This document shows, piece by piece, positions 11,430 through 23,349 of a stretch of DNA of 64,000 bases. The first letter of the stretch is position 1, and every line of letters starts with the position of its first letter. This stretch comes from Arthrobotrys musiformis (lineage: Eukaryota; Ascomycota; Orbiliomycetes; Orbiliales; Orbiliaceae). A program made the translations under genes and the position numbers. A model generated the notes under the pieces. That model saw nothing but the letters and a program-made list of their open reading frames with translations. It ran no database searches and was not told the DNA's origin. Location of the stretch: NCBI GenBank assembly GCA_036971715.1, contig JAVHJL010000004.1, positions 3,658,001 through 3,722,000 of the forward strand, in the 5' to 3' direction.

Positions 11430-13467
11430 AACGTGGATCCAGCCGACCAACTTCAACTTCGACCTGACGAGTGACTATAAAAGGACCTCGAATGGGAATA
11501 CAATATATCGCCAAGCTGTGGTAAAGAATTCCCAATCGCAATCCCCAGTTCCAAATTCCAAATTCCCCAGAAAAACCTCGTCTCCAACTGCTTTACCCGA
11601 AAGTGTTCCCTTGGATTTTCGATGTTTGAATTTTGAACCCAGGTCCCGAAGAGAAAGAAAAGGTTGTCAAACGACGGATACCTGAAACGACGACCCTAGA
11701 TATCTTATCTATGCTTATTGCCCGCTGCGCAAAAGCCGGAGAAAGATGGTCTGAAAAAGTGGGGGCCCTGACAAAACAAGCGCTCGAATGAACTGCTCCT
11801 TAACCAATTATTTGGTAGTCTAGCGGCACAGAGCTAGCCTGTCCTACCCACTCCTCCACCTGAGCAAGCGTGATCAATCAAACTAGTCCGTCGCCGGCAA
11901 ACCCAGCGGCAAGCAAGGAACAAGATCGATAGTGAACCGTTGAGAAAAAGGAAGGGGAAAAAACTGTCTTTCAAACCTGTCACCCAACAAGAACGGAAGT
12001 TCTTCAAAGAGGCAACGGTCGCTACTTAAGTAAGTATAGATATCGCGAAATGGGAAAGGAAAAAACGAAACTGAAACTCCATCGGGGCAAATCGGGTTAA
12101 ATAAATCTCCAGCCTAAGCACGTCTACCAATACCGCAGTAACACCTTTAAAAGGAAAAAAAAAAAAAAAGGATCCAAGCTTTGAGCCCACCCCCCTGCCC
12201 GGTCTGTGCCAACGTCGACGTCGTTCTTTCATGCAATGCAGAATCGAATCGTCCATAATTTTCCTTGGAAGGAAAGGGAAAATCCCAGAAAAACAAGCCT
12301 ATGTAACAGGTCTGTTCTTACATACTTCATGCATGGAAACCCGTTCAAGTCAAGAAAAAGTGGAGCACCTGGACTTGCATAAAAAACGGCCCTTCTAGAA
12401 TCCACTTCACACACCACACTCGCAAGCATAAATACTTTTTTGTATGTCAATTATAAATAAAACCTTCACACGCTACCGCTATCGATTAGAGATATCGGAG
12501 CCGGTTGCTAGATATAAAGCGGGGTCGATTTCTTGTCTTTACTTGATGTCACACCACCATGCATGCCAATAATCTCTGTATCATAAATTTATAAATGTGG
12601 TTAATTCATTCATTTCGTTAGTTCGTTCGTTCTAGTTCTACAATGCCATCTTCCAGGTGCCTTAAATTTGGTATTTAATCCTCCTCCAAGGCGTTCCGAT
12701 AGCAATCGACCATAGCAAATCGATCATAGAAATCCTACACTGTTATTTCTCTCCATCTTCCTAAATGGTTCCTTCAGTTTAGAGAGGGGCCAAGGGACGG
12801 ACGATTCAGATGCAGCGTAGTTGTTGGTTGGGGTGTGTGATGTATCATATCGTATTGAATTCAAAAGGTGAGGTAGTGGAAGGTTTGGGCAATCTCGGGG
12901 TATGGGTTGGGATACGGATTGGGGTATGAATAGGGGTATGGAGCAAGGTCGATGGGCTTTGATAAGGGAAATCGGGTATAAGGGGGGAGGGTTATACAGT
13001 ATATACAGTCTCTGGGAAGAAAAGGGAAAGCAAAAAAAAAAAGTCCAAATGCACGCTCCAAACGGCTACGCAGGTGCAATCGCCGGAAATTCGTGATTTG
13101 CGAAAGGAAGGCTATGAAGAGAAAACCAAGAAGATGGATAGTTCTTTGGGGTGAAGGGGTGTGTGTATTGCTACAGCCCGACGAAAGGACCTTGGCCCAG
13201 TAGAGCAAAATCAAATTGAATAGTAGAGAGGCGTTGTGGCATTTCACAGGAAAGGAGGTATACCGAGAACTCCAAAAGTAACCGGGTAGCAAACCAAAGG
13301 GTACAAAAAAAAGGGACAGACAGTGCGGTTTACGCGGAATCCAATACGCCGTGAAGACTCTCCGCACCAAACCGCAGATAGAAAAACAGTTTCAGAAAAA
13401 CCAGAAGCAAAAAGCATACGTGCAAAACGGCCATCAGTGTGGAGAAATGCTCCAATATTCTTAGGAG
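9660..13467. other. Intergenic, 3.8 kb, between PSY2 and the CxxC protein gene
   Basis: Contains the promoter of PSY2 (right-hand gene end at 9659) and the 3' region of the next minus-strand gene. The part from about 10260 to 10760 is G/A-rich on the plus strand (C/T-rich on the sense strand of PSY2), typical of fungal promoters and leaders. A GTCT microsatellite is listed separately. Long open frames here (10267..11067 and 12861..13370, both minus) consist of Ser/Pro/Leu-rich low-complexity translation of C/T-rich DNA and are not supported. Confidence 0.5.
11391..11426. repeat. (GTCT)9 tetranucleotide microsatellite
   Basis: Nine perfect tandem copies of GTCT in intergenic DNA. Length is likely to vary between strains. 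Confidence 0.95.
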
Positions 13468-15086
13468 TCATGATCCGCCATGGCCGTTCCGATACGCCGT
13501 CCCATTTCCATATTCATGATGATCATGCTGGCAACCATCACCATGAACGTGGTGATGGTGGTGGTGATGCTTTCCGGGATGATGAGGTTTCAGCGCTGGT
13601 GTTGTAGTGGCCGATGGAATTGGGGTGTGGTCAGATTGGGTGCCTTGCGAATCAGTCTGGCTTGGTGGGGGTGGAGGCGGCGCAATGTGGGCAGAGTTAT
13701 GAGCATTTGTATGAGCGTGCTGCTTCTTGTTATTCTTGGTGCTCGTCTTCCTGCCCTTTCTTTGCAGCCTTTCCTCGGCCCGCCTTCGTCTGTTCTCAGC
13801 TTCTTTTCGCTCTCTTCGCTCCCGACGGTCTCTGATATCGTATTGCCGCATCAAAGCCTCGGGTGGCTGACCGAAAATAGCCTCGTATTCGCAGAACTCG
13901 CATATCCAAATTTCACCCTTATTCCCACTCGCATGCCGTTGTTTGAGGCGCTGCTGCTGGAGATACTCCCTCCGTGCAGCCGCTCTCGCTGCACTCTTTT
14001 TCTTCTGTTGCTGCGGGTAGGAGTTGTTCCCAGACATATTAGGCGACGTCTGAGTCCCAACTGTCGACATCGACCTCTGATAGTTCGCACCTACACTCGG
14101 TGGCGGGTGTGAATACGCAAGGTTTGCCGAAACAGGAGAATCACATTTGAATGTGAATGGGGAGGTCGGGGCATTGATCCCGGCTCTATCGAATCGGTTT
14201 TCTTTGTCTGGGGTGTTCGGAACATCGTCTGTGCCACCCGCGCCAGGAGATTTGCCTCCACTCTCAGGATACGCTCCGGAGCCAGCAGAAGGAGCCCCAG
14301 GGAATCTTTTTACTCTTCTCATCCCGCCATTGCCACCACTCGACAGCGTCGATAAAGGGGATCTCTGGGTTCCAGCAGATCTATATCGCCGTGGGGTCGA
14401 GTGAACCGAAGTCCCAGTAGATGCCTGGGAATACTGGGTGGCATAGTTGTGGCCAGTGGTAGTAAACCCGTTCGATGTTGCCCCACCAGGATGAGCAGGT
14501 GTAGGAATCTTGCGTTTTTTCTTGTTGTTGGTGTTTTCAGACCAATCGTAGCCCCCGTCATTGGGACCACCAATCCCTTGGTCGTGCGCATCATCTAGCT
14601 GACCGCTGCTGCTAAAACGACCAACGGATGCATTCGATACGTCATCTTCATCCGAAGAATCGTTGTGCTCGTGGCTGCCATGGCCGGACGGTGACCCGGT
14701 CGACCCACCCGGCGGCGGTGGATAGGTATACGGTAGATAGAAGAGCGGCGTAGGATTTGGAGGCGCAGGAGGGCTCAAGATGGCCTTAGAAGACTCGGGT
14801 GACAGACGGTCTCGGAGGGTCCTCTTTGGGAGAGGTCGGATGGGACGTCCATGCACCGGACTGAATAGACCTGTATCTGTAAAGCGGATGGAGAAAACAC
14901 CTTGAGCATATTCCGAACCATATGTTCGTGCATGATACGGGTATCACATGAAGTGTACGTAGCCGGGGACATGGGGTAGTAGTGGCAGATGGACGGATGG
15001 ATAGAGGATGTTCATATATGGGACGGAGGGAGGAGAGGAGCAAAGACCATACCCGCTGCCGCTGCCGCTGTTCCTGCTGCCGCCAT
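13468..15086 (-). CDS. Conserved uncharacterised fungal protein with CxxC motif and basic helix
   Basis: Exons are 15086..15053 and 14876..13468, 480 residues. The join is phase 1 with a GTATGG donor and TACAG acceptor. I recognise the layout from uncharacterised Pezizomycotina proteins but know no assigned function. Near the N-terminus is the block GRPIRPLPKRTLRDRLSPE, followed by a Pro-rich PLFYLPY segment. The middle is low-complexity Ser/Gly/Thr. Near residue 335 is WICEFCEYEAIFG with Cys337 and Cys340, followed by a very basic helix (IRDRRERRERKEAENRRRRA), a Pro run and a His run (about residues 448-454) with further His and one Cys near the end. A single CxxC plus a His-rich tail could bind metal, but no second Cys pair is visible, so a canonical zinc finger is not shown. 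The 11-residue exon 1 (Ala-rich) is the least certain part. Confidence 0.75.
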
Positions 15087-17360
15087 GCTTCAACGTGGTG
15101 CAAGAGTATTTGCTACGGTGCACAGAAAGATGGGGGCAATTCGACCAAGCAAGAGCCGTTCAAAGTTTCCGAGAAGGATAGATATATAACCGAATTTGCT
15201 CCACTTGATTAGGACCGAGGAAGGGGTATCGATTCGAAGACAAAGACGATGTGCTATAACAGAACAATTCTATGATGCGAGAACAAGAACATCTGCCAGT
15301 GAAGTTAAGATCCGAAGCGGTGGTGATAAATTGCCGGTCTTTGGGGGGTGTGATGATGTGCTGTGAGATGACGATGGGGGGTTGAAAGTGGAGTGTGGGC
15401 GTTTGTAGTGGAGGTTGTTGGCTGTCTTAATAATATTAATATGTGTGTGTCAGTTCAGTTCGAATCGGCTGTTCGCTCACAGCACACTTTCTTTTTCGGT
15501 GTGAAGAAAAAATAAAAAAATAAAAAAATAAAAAATAAAAATAAAAAGAAGAATTCAAGCTCTCGATCAGAATCAAAATAACAATATGTAGAAGAAATTC
15601 AAGAGAAATAAAACAATCCCTTCGGTGAAATCAAAACGGCCTCCTTTGCTTTGACAATAAGGCCTTTGTCCCCGATATTTCGTATTGCCACAACGTCCTC
15701 AAAATCGAAATTAGATTGAGTGAGGTTCAGCCACGGACAAAGACCTGCGAATGGAAGGGCATGGAAATCGAAGGTTGATTGAGTGTATGAAAGCCACCAG
15801 CGAATAAGCAGCTAGCTTAGCTCGGGACTCGGCCTTGCCTGATACAGCGTTTTATATTGCCAATCCCATCATCAGATGAAAGGTTTCCCATCCCCCACCA
15901 TGGCACCAAATGGTCGAGGATATGATAGGGTTGAACCAAGGGGACGCTATATTTGAGATAAAACACATCCCACGGCCCGGTAACCTGTCGAATCCAGTGT
16001 TCAAAGCCGGATACACAAGCTTTCAAGGCTCAGATCTCGATGGCGTGCGGTGACGGCCGACATGACAGCTGCAGCCCATAACGAACCCCATAGGGAAAAG
16101 CAATGCTAGCGCCAGACTCGCGCACTTGAGTGGTGCGCAGTCAGTGACAGTGGCACCAGTATATCCGGGTTTCAGGATCTATAGAGGCAAGGCAGCTCCG
16201 GCCCTCAGTCATGGCTGAGTGCATTACAGCCGTCTGCAGCGAGTTCTCGCTCTAGCCGCACACCTACACAGAGGCGAATCGAATGAATGCATGATCACGG
16301 TGGGTGCATAATATATGCACCGAATAAGCTGTATAAGACCGCACTATGAATCATCAGCAGAAGTAATCCATTTTCATTCTTTCAAAAAAGAGTATCAGCT
16401 TAGCCTGAGCAACTGAGATCATGCGTTAGATGCCAGGGTAGGGCTGAAAATGCACGACAATCGACGGACCGTCCCGTCAAGATCTCTTCAACGTATACCT
16501 ACCAATTAACTATGTATGCGATGGGATACATGCAGGCATCCTTATGCACAAAAGTAACCAATACCTATGTCATCAGTCAATCAAATCGAATCCTTCCTTC
16601 CGCGGGTTTGGCCAGTCAGGTGGTTGAGGTGGGCATGCAGGCCTGATGGAGGGTGCTGTAGTGTGGTGAATGTCGTTTCAGAGCTCCCACAATGCATCAA
16701 ACCAACCTCACTTCGCCTCGCCTCACTTCAGATCTGTAACATCATACCGACTGCACATCAGCATTCCGAGAATCTCATGCGATGCATCGTGACTGCATCA
16801 ACTGGTGAGAAAAGTTGCAGACAATGACTTCCACTTTGCTCCAAACCCAAACCCTAACTACAAGCCACCCAATATATATGTCTCTAGCCCTGACCATGAA
16901 GTAATGGCTAACTATCGCCCGATAACTAACAGTTCTTATTGACTTCCTTAGGCGATGACCTAAGCACCGGAGATTTATATATACCGATACATGTATATAG
17001 ATCGTATCGATGCATGTTTCGATTTATTTTCGAGTGGTATCTCTAAATGCACTAGCCCTCTGGGCCAGCTTATTGGTTACAATATTGTTTATAATTATTC
17101 TTTCGCTAAATAGTATTAATGCACATTGCGGCATACTCGAGGTTACAATAATGAACCGATACAGGCTGAGTGCCAAAGATGAAGACGGTTATACACCGCT
17201 AATCGCAGGCAACAGGGAACAGCCAAAGTAAACGGGGGAAATCAAAAGCAAATCTATTTTATTTGAGGCTGGATAGAAATATTCCTAGGAAGTCTAGTCA
17301 ACCGGAGTAACGAAACATGTACAGAGCATATGATCTCTGCTTTCCAGGCTGTAGCGTTTT
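15087..17360. other. Intergenic, 2.3 kb, no supported gene
   Basis: Promoter region of the CxxC gene at the left and 3' region of the SRPK-like gene at the right. It contains an A-rich simple repeat near 15506-15550. The 86-codon plus-strand frame at 16567 has no recognisable protein character. Confidence 0.5.
15506..15550. repeat. A-rich simple repeat, (A4-7 T)n
   Basis: Runs of four to seven A separated by single T bases, upstream of the CxxC protein gene. It reads as T-rich on that gene's sense strand, about 420 bases before its ATG, and could work as a nucleosome-depleting promoter tract (inference). Confidence 0.8.
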
Positions 17361-18947
17361 TCATGCCGCCGCGTCCTCATCGACATCCCAGAAACTATTT
17401 TTCAAAATCTCCGAGGCCGAAGGTCGTTTCAATGGGTCGTAGTTGAGTATTTCGCGCAACAGAGGGAGGATAACCTCTACATCCTCTTCGCTAAGCCCAC
17501 CATCGCCCTCAGATACAGCTCCACGAACCTTCGCTTCCATACTAGGAGGAGGATCTAGGATACATTCGGGGCCATCGACCATTGAGTTATAGTGCTCTCT
17601 TGAACCAGCTGCAAGTCGGAAATACTTTCCTGATCGAGGCCATTTTGCATGTATGTCCTCCGGTAGTGGCCCTAGGATCTCGTGCATCTTAAGTAGGTGT
17701 TCGTCGTTGCAGTTATCGATATTGCTGCCAGGCATCGGCGGCATCATTAAGAATAATTTCCTTCCAACAAGCATCTCGAACATCAGGCAACCAAAACTCC
17801 AAATATCGATATAAGTATCTAATGGAGGAGAATTCAGAATCAATTCAGGGGACCGAAGACCAACAGGCATAACCGGTGGTTTATCGGTAAGTAATTCAGA
17901 AGTCAGGACCCCTATATTGGCGAAGGATATAATTCAGTTGCTGCTTGATCACATAGTGATATTTGATATAAGGCTTACCTGCACCTAAATCCGATATCTT
18001 TATGGGAAAAACAGGCCATTGGTCAATCTCCATGAGAAATGGTGGCGCGGCGAGGTACTTTGGTGCCCATTTATCCAACTTTCCATCACGCCTTTTTACC
18101 TCAACCGTACTTCTTTGTCTCCCGGCCTCAAGGTCCTCCAATCTAAGGCTATCAAGACTTTGCCTTTTTACCGAAGAAAGAAGATTTCCGGGATGCAGAT
18201 CGCCATGAACGACGCCGTTTTGGTGAAGATAGTTGAGGCCGATGAGAATATCCCTTAAAATTCTTTTTGCCACTGGCTTTGGAAATTTGGTCAGGTTGTC
18301 GGACCCCGTAGTTTCTTGTGAATAGTCCTCAAGTACTGAGTAGATATCCTCGCCTATTGATCATAATTAATTAATATGGGTCCCTCTTGGTCTTGGGTAT
18401 CGAGAAAACCGACTTACTGAGGAATTCGAATACAAGACAAAGGTGGTTTCCGTTCGGGCCTTGATGATAGAAGCTATCTTTAAGATGAACCACATATTCC
18501 GAGCCTAGCTTTGATACCTCTGAAGTATTCAAATAATTCAGAATCGCAATCTCTCGGTCTTCTATGGAATCCTCAGCTGTCTTTATCTTCAGTGCAACAA
18601 ATTCTGAGGACCTAGACCAAGAATGATTCAAGGAAGCAAATGTTAGATTCCAGGCCCTTCTCTCCGCCTCGAGCATCCTAGCTCGAAGCTGAGCCCTTCT
18701 AGAGAAGACCTTACCGTATATCCCGTGCAAGCCAAACAGTAGAATATTGGCCGTAGCCTAGTTTAGTGATGACTTTATATCGATTGTGAAAAATGTCATC
18801 GAAGTGAACTGGATGGTAACCTCCTGGGCGATACGCCTCAATACATTCAAATCGCGGAATATATTCGAATCTCCATTCAGCAAGTGATGCAGGCATTTCA
18901 GGCGGAGGGGTGGGTGGCGGGGACGTATTTGAACCCAAAGCAGCCAT
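17361..18947 (-). CDS. SRPK-like serine/threonine protein kinase, four exons
   Basis: Exons in order are 18947..18715, 18611..18418, 18353..17979 and 17911..17361, 450 residues, all joins in phase. The kinase domain fills most of the protein. The glycine loop LGYGQYSTVWLARD is at residues 63-76, the VAIK lysine is Lys86 (FVALKIK), the catalytic loop is HGDLHPGN at 192-199, and the metal-binding triplet is DLG at 264-266. The PE motif follows (GLRSPELIL), then DIWSFGCLMFEMLVGRKLF and a C-lobe ending in the conserved LNYDPLKRPSASEIL. The N-terminal FEYIPRFECIEAYRPGGYHP segment, a long insert between the lobes and the DLHPGN loop are typical of the SRPK/fungal SRPK-like group, whose classic members phosphorylate Arg-Ser splicing factors. 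The loop has His rather than Lys two residues after the catalytic Asp194, as in many fungal relatives. Substrate is unknown. Confidence 0.88.
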
Positions 18948-20140
18948 ATTTTGTTCTGGGCGATTTGACGTGTCGTAAGAAGGAGGAAGAGCAGTATACC
19001 TACGTGGTAGGTTGATACCGGAGTGTAAGCTATATATCTTCGTCTTGAATTATACTGCCAAGCCTCAGAGCGTTCCGTGCCACCTGTGCCACGAACATTT
19101 CGGCGGGTCCATGAGCGGCCATGGACTCAGCGCTCTGCCTCAGGCGCGCCTAGTCTCGAGGCTAGGCTCAGCGATGCATTGTCGGGTAGCGATTGTATAT
19201 GTATTATCTCATTGCGCAGGGACAGGCCAATTAAGGGATTAAACAACTGCTATCCTGCTCATGATCAGCTTAAAGTCCTATTCTGCATGTACTGCCCTCT
19301 TTGTGTTGTGTTTGTGGTTTTTCTTCCAACCACAGGTCGAGGTAGGCGTCTAGCTTCTGTAAACAACCTAAGCTAAGCTTCCCTGCTCTGGTCCAATCTA
19401 TATTACTGAGCTTTGAGTTTACTAACTGACGACTTTCAAGTCTGACTCGATCTAATCAGGACTGGAGGCCCCGAGTTGCAAACTTTGCAAACGATTGTTG
19501 GATGCTCGTCTAGACACCCTAGACCAGGCCCTTGCCTTCCTTTCCGTAAGCCGATGGCTGGACATGCAATTCAAGATATTTTGGTATATGAAATCAAGAC
19601 CACTGACTTTTCTGTAAGTTAGCATACACATACAAACCGGGTTATCCGAGGGTTTGCAACCGCACCCCCCTGCATGCTTTGAATGAGATCGTATGGATCC
19701 ACCCAGCCCTGGAAACCCGGCTGGCCGTTTGGCAGTTGTATTCGAAACGGGCCTTTTCCAGAGTCGAGTGCAAGAGTGGCGGCAAGTTTTATGGTGGTAG
19801 CGATTACAACCGGCACCATGCGATGAGGCTCTGTGTCAAGCCATGGATGGCTTCCAACGGACAGTTGCGTAATTTGCCCAAGCAAGTTTTTACGCCTAAT
19901 AAGTACTTACCTATGTGTGCAATGCCTGGATATTGGTATATGCTCAGGTAAGCACCAATATATCTATCCAGCCTTTTATTTATGCCTTCGTTGACATTCG
20001 GACATCGGCCTCGCCGTTGAGACTTGTGTGCACTGCTTACCACTAACTATCCGATTTCTGATCACGCCGAAGAGGCAGATCTGATATCGACATATCGATT
20101 TTATATCGAATGGAGAATGCCGAACACACACAGACACATA

Positions 20141-20144
<4 letters not shown>

Positions 20145-20174
<30 letters not shown>
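20145..20174. repeat. (TG)15 dinucleotide microsatellite
   Basis: Fifteen perfect TG units in intergenic DNA. Confidence 0.95.
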
Positions 20175-20175
<1 letters not shown>

Positions 20176-22879
20176 CTTAGAGGTCCTATGAAGGCGACAG
20201 TGAGTGCTGACCTGAAGGCTAGTAAGAGCCAATGTGACTTGCACTTTCTGAAACCCAAACCGCACGGAATTCGCATAGCATGAATGATCCTCTTGATACC
20301 ATGATGCCAAAGCCAACCAACAGGTTCCCATAAGCCCGAGCCTTCCTCTACATGCACAACTTTATATCCAACGCCGGCCTTCAGCGAGTTAGATCCGGCC
20401 AGCCTCATGAGACGCACAAGCTGACGAGAGAAAAAAGAAAGAAAGAACGAACGAAAGAGAGAAAAATATGGTAGCAACCAGCGGGTAGTTTGATACCAAA
20501 CATGCGAGGTCGAGTAGCATGCTTATGGCATGAACTTACATAAGTCCTTTCATTTTCATCACATCTATCAACGGGTTCCCATAATATTAATCCCGAGCCT
20601 TCCTCTACCTACCTCTCCCCCCTCCTATGCCTCTTGTCACCCCGCCTTGCTGGGCTTCGCAACACAAAACCATCGAACCCACCATCTATCGGCTCACTGC
20701 ACAAGCGTGCATGGGGAATGATGGAACCCACCAATGAGGCAGGGTTCTATGTCGACATCGTCCATAACTAACGGCCAGTCACAGCAGGGGAACGCTTGGC
20801 CCCGCTGGCACTTGCAGAATGAACGGATGAGGAGGGCTCACATTACACAGAAATGGATCAAACCGGCATGCCACCAAATTTAAAGAAGCAAATGGAAAAA
20901 AAACAGCGAGAGAAAAGTGAAATCCTGTGCTGCTGTTAATTCGACGCACCAGACGCTGCAGCCTTTTGGTCTGTCCGTTTCCTGCTCTTTCTTACTATAC
21001 TTACTCCCTTTCCCTTTTCTTCGGGATCCGAACGCGTGTCAACGACTCAGCTGTCCTTCAAATCTATATGAACTCTGCCCTCAGAGGTTTCTTTTATTTT
21101 TATCCAGACTCTCATCCATCAGAAAATCATCAAAAATCATCAAAAATCAAGATTTTAAAGCATGGACCGGTCCGACATGATCGATATCTTCAACAGCAAC
21201 TTGGTCTTCTCCAACCTCTCGAGAGACCTTCGGCTTCGGGTTTCCTTCTCGTTTAGGATCACCTGAAGCCACCCTTTTGGTTCCTTTCTTTGGACTCAGA
21301 TATGCGCATATCGGCGTAAATCGGGGCACCAACTGAATCGTTCAACGCACCCCTGACCTCTTTCCCACAGCAGGCCCTCCTCTTGGCGGTTGGCTCCAAG
21401 CAGCGCCGTCCGAAACGATGACGATTTTAGTGATGGACCCAAGCAAACAGGTCTTTTTCGGCTTGGATTTCGACGGTCCATTCTGATTGATTGATACCTA
21501 TTGGGTCTTGGTCCCCGCACCATCACAGTCGAATCGTCCTGGTGGCCCCTCCATCATGAAAAAATTCTTATGATGCGGGCATCCCAAGTTCTACACTTCT
21601 TTTTCACTCCATTTCAATATCTGTCCGATCTCAGTCAAGGAGTGCCTTTTCTTTTGGCGGTTCTTTTAATAAACCCATTCGGCGAACCCCACCTTCCCAA
21701 TCTTTCAGGCATCTCATCGTATCATCATCATCATTCTTGGGTATGCTTGTCTCACCAACTCCTTCGCTAAAACAAAAAAAAAAAAAATTAGAGGGAGAGG
21801 ACAGTTTTGATATCACCGAGGATTTTTCCCCCTTCAATGCTTCAAAGTGCTTTCTTTCCCACTAACTAAGCAGCCCTACTCTGCACAAAAGCAGCCACCA
21901 CCAGCAGCATAATATTTTATGACCTCTGGTCGACTAACTGGCAAAACATTTGGTCAAACAAAACTTAACCTGCATCAATCGACACGATTTCCAGATTGTG
22001 CCAGGGCCGACGAATGGGAGGAAAGGGAAAAGAAAAAGAAACTCCAAGAAGCAAAAAACAAACCAAAAAAATCAAGAACGAAGAACTCTTTTCAGCCCAC
22101 CATGTTCTCGAAGGCCTGTCGCTCTTTCGCCAAAGCTGCGTTCAAATATAGCGCCAGAGCAGAAGCCATCACATAATCCGGACCAAGATTTCCATTTCCC
22201 CAGTCCGTCAGGAAGTCACCGCCCATAGAATTTGGTATGTGCTGGTACAAGGCCCACCCTATCCGGACCTGGTCAGTCTTTACCTCATACAGTTTAGGCT
22301 AGAAGGCACTCGCACAGCATGATGGAGAGGAGCACCTGCTTTTCTTTCCTCTCCTCCACTGCAGGCCTTCACTCACCTAAGCAGTCAGTCAGTGAAGTGA
22401 CCGAATGGCAGCGAGGAGAAAAAAAAAAAAAAAAAAAACTGGGTCGGCCACCTTTTTTTCTCGCACTAGCCGGCAGCTGCTGTCTCCCATGGCCATGCAC
22501 ATACATACATACATAACAGACTATACATACCCATACATACTACGTAGTATGGAGTATGTAAGTACCATTACGGGGCACCAGCTACTCTACTTTGCCTACA
22601 TACTGCGCAACCCCGTCATCATCGTCCAGCTTGACAGTCCGCCCGCCCGCCCACCAAGCATGTATGTGTGTATGTCCCAGAGCAAAAGAGACAATAAAAA
22701 GAAAGAAGGCCTGTTGTGTGTCCGAATAATAAGTTTCTGCTGTTGCTCTGCTCGATTCCTCGCAGCAGCAGCAGCCAATCCAATCCGTGGTTGATTGGGA
22801 AAGCAGCCGGACACACACACCAACCACACCACACACCAAAATTTATCACTTTCGGCCGGCGGTCATGCACCAAATTTCC

Positions 22880-23349
22880 CCCTCCAACAATTACCACTGC
22901 TGCTGCTGCTTCCTTCTCTTTGCTCTTCTCTCCTGCTTCTTCTCTTGCTGCTTCCCTCCGCCGTGATATCTCCTCTTCTGCCCTCATCTCCTCCTCCTCT
23001 TTCTCCCCGTTCCTGTCTCTTCTATTCTTTGCTTCAATCCATCCTCGCCTTTTCCCTTGTCTCGTATCCTCCCCTTTGACCCGTTCCAAAACAATCATCA
23101 CTCGATTCTTGCGGCCACCCGATCAGATGAGCATTCTCCTCCTCCGCTCTTATTTTCCGGTTCCTTCAGACGATACTTAAACGGCCTTGGAACGCCACGA
23201 CCTCGTCCCATTCACTTCCGCTCAAGTACCTGTGTCGTCTCTAACACTCTCTCGATCGAGCGAATCCATACACTCTCCTCTTCCCTCCCGAAACATCCTT
23301 CCTCCGTCTACGTTCCTACTAGACGCGATATCCTCATCACCACCCTACA
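22880..23349 (+). promoter_or_regulatory. Pyrimidine-rich promoter and leader of CTI6
   Basis: A long C/T tract with CTGCTGCTGC and CTCCTCCTC stretches ends just before the CTI6 ATG at 23350. Such tracts are common at transcription starts of highly regulated filamentous-fungal genes. The start site itself cannot be located from sequence. Confidence 0.4.

Larger units (their letters stand above)
18948..23349. other. Intergenic, 4.4 kb, between divergent SRPK-like and CTI6 genes
   Basis: A divergent promoter region. No gene is supported. It holds a TG microsatellite. From about 22880 to 23340 there is a strongly pyrimidine-rich tract immediately upstream of the CTI6 ATG, probably its promoter and leader. 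Open frames on both strands in 22300-23200 are translations of this tract. Confidence 0.5.

Noticed and set aside
12861..13370. 169-codon minus-strand frame with a Pro/Tyr/Asn repeat
   Set aside because: Lies in the 3' region of the CxxC protein gene; the YPNPYPNPYP part reflects a simple GGGGTAT-like DNA repeat.
17912..17978. Reading through SRPK intron 3 gives KPYIKYHYVIKQQLNYILRQ, which resembles an SRPK activation segment
   Set aside because: The retained frame soon ends in a stop, while removing the 67 bases (GTAAGC...TATAG) joins the domain in phase to the PE motif. The resemblance is treated as chance.
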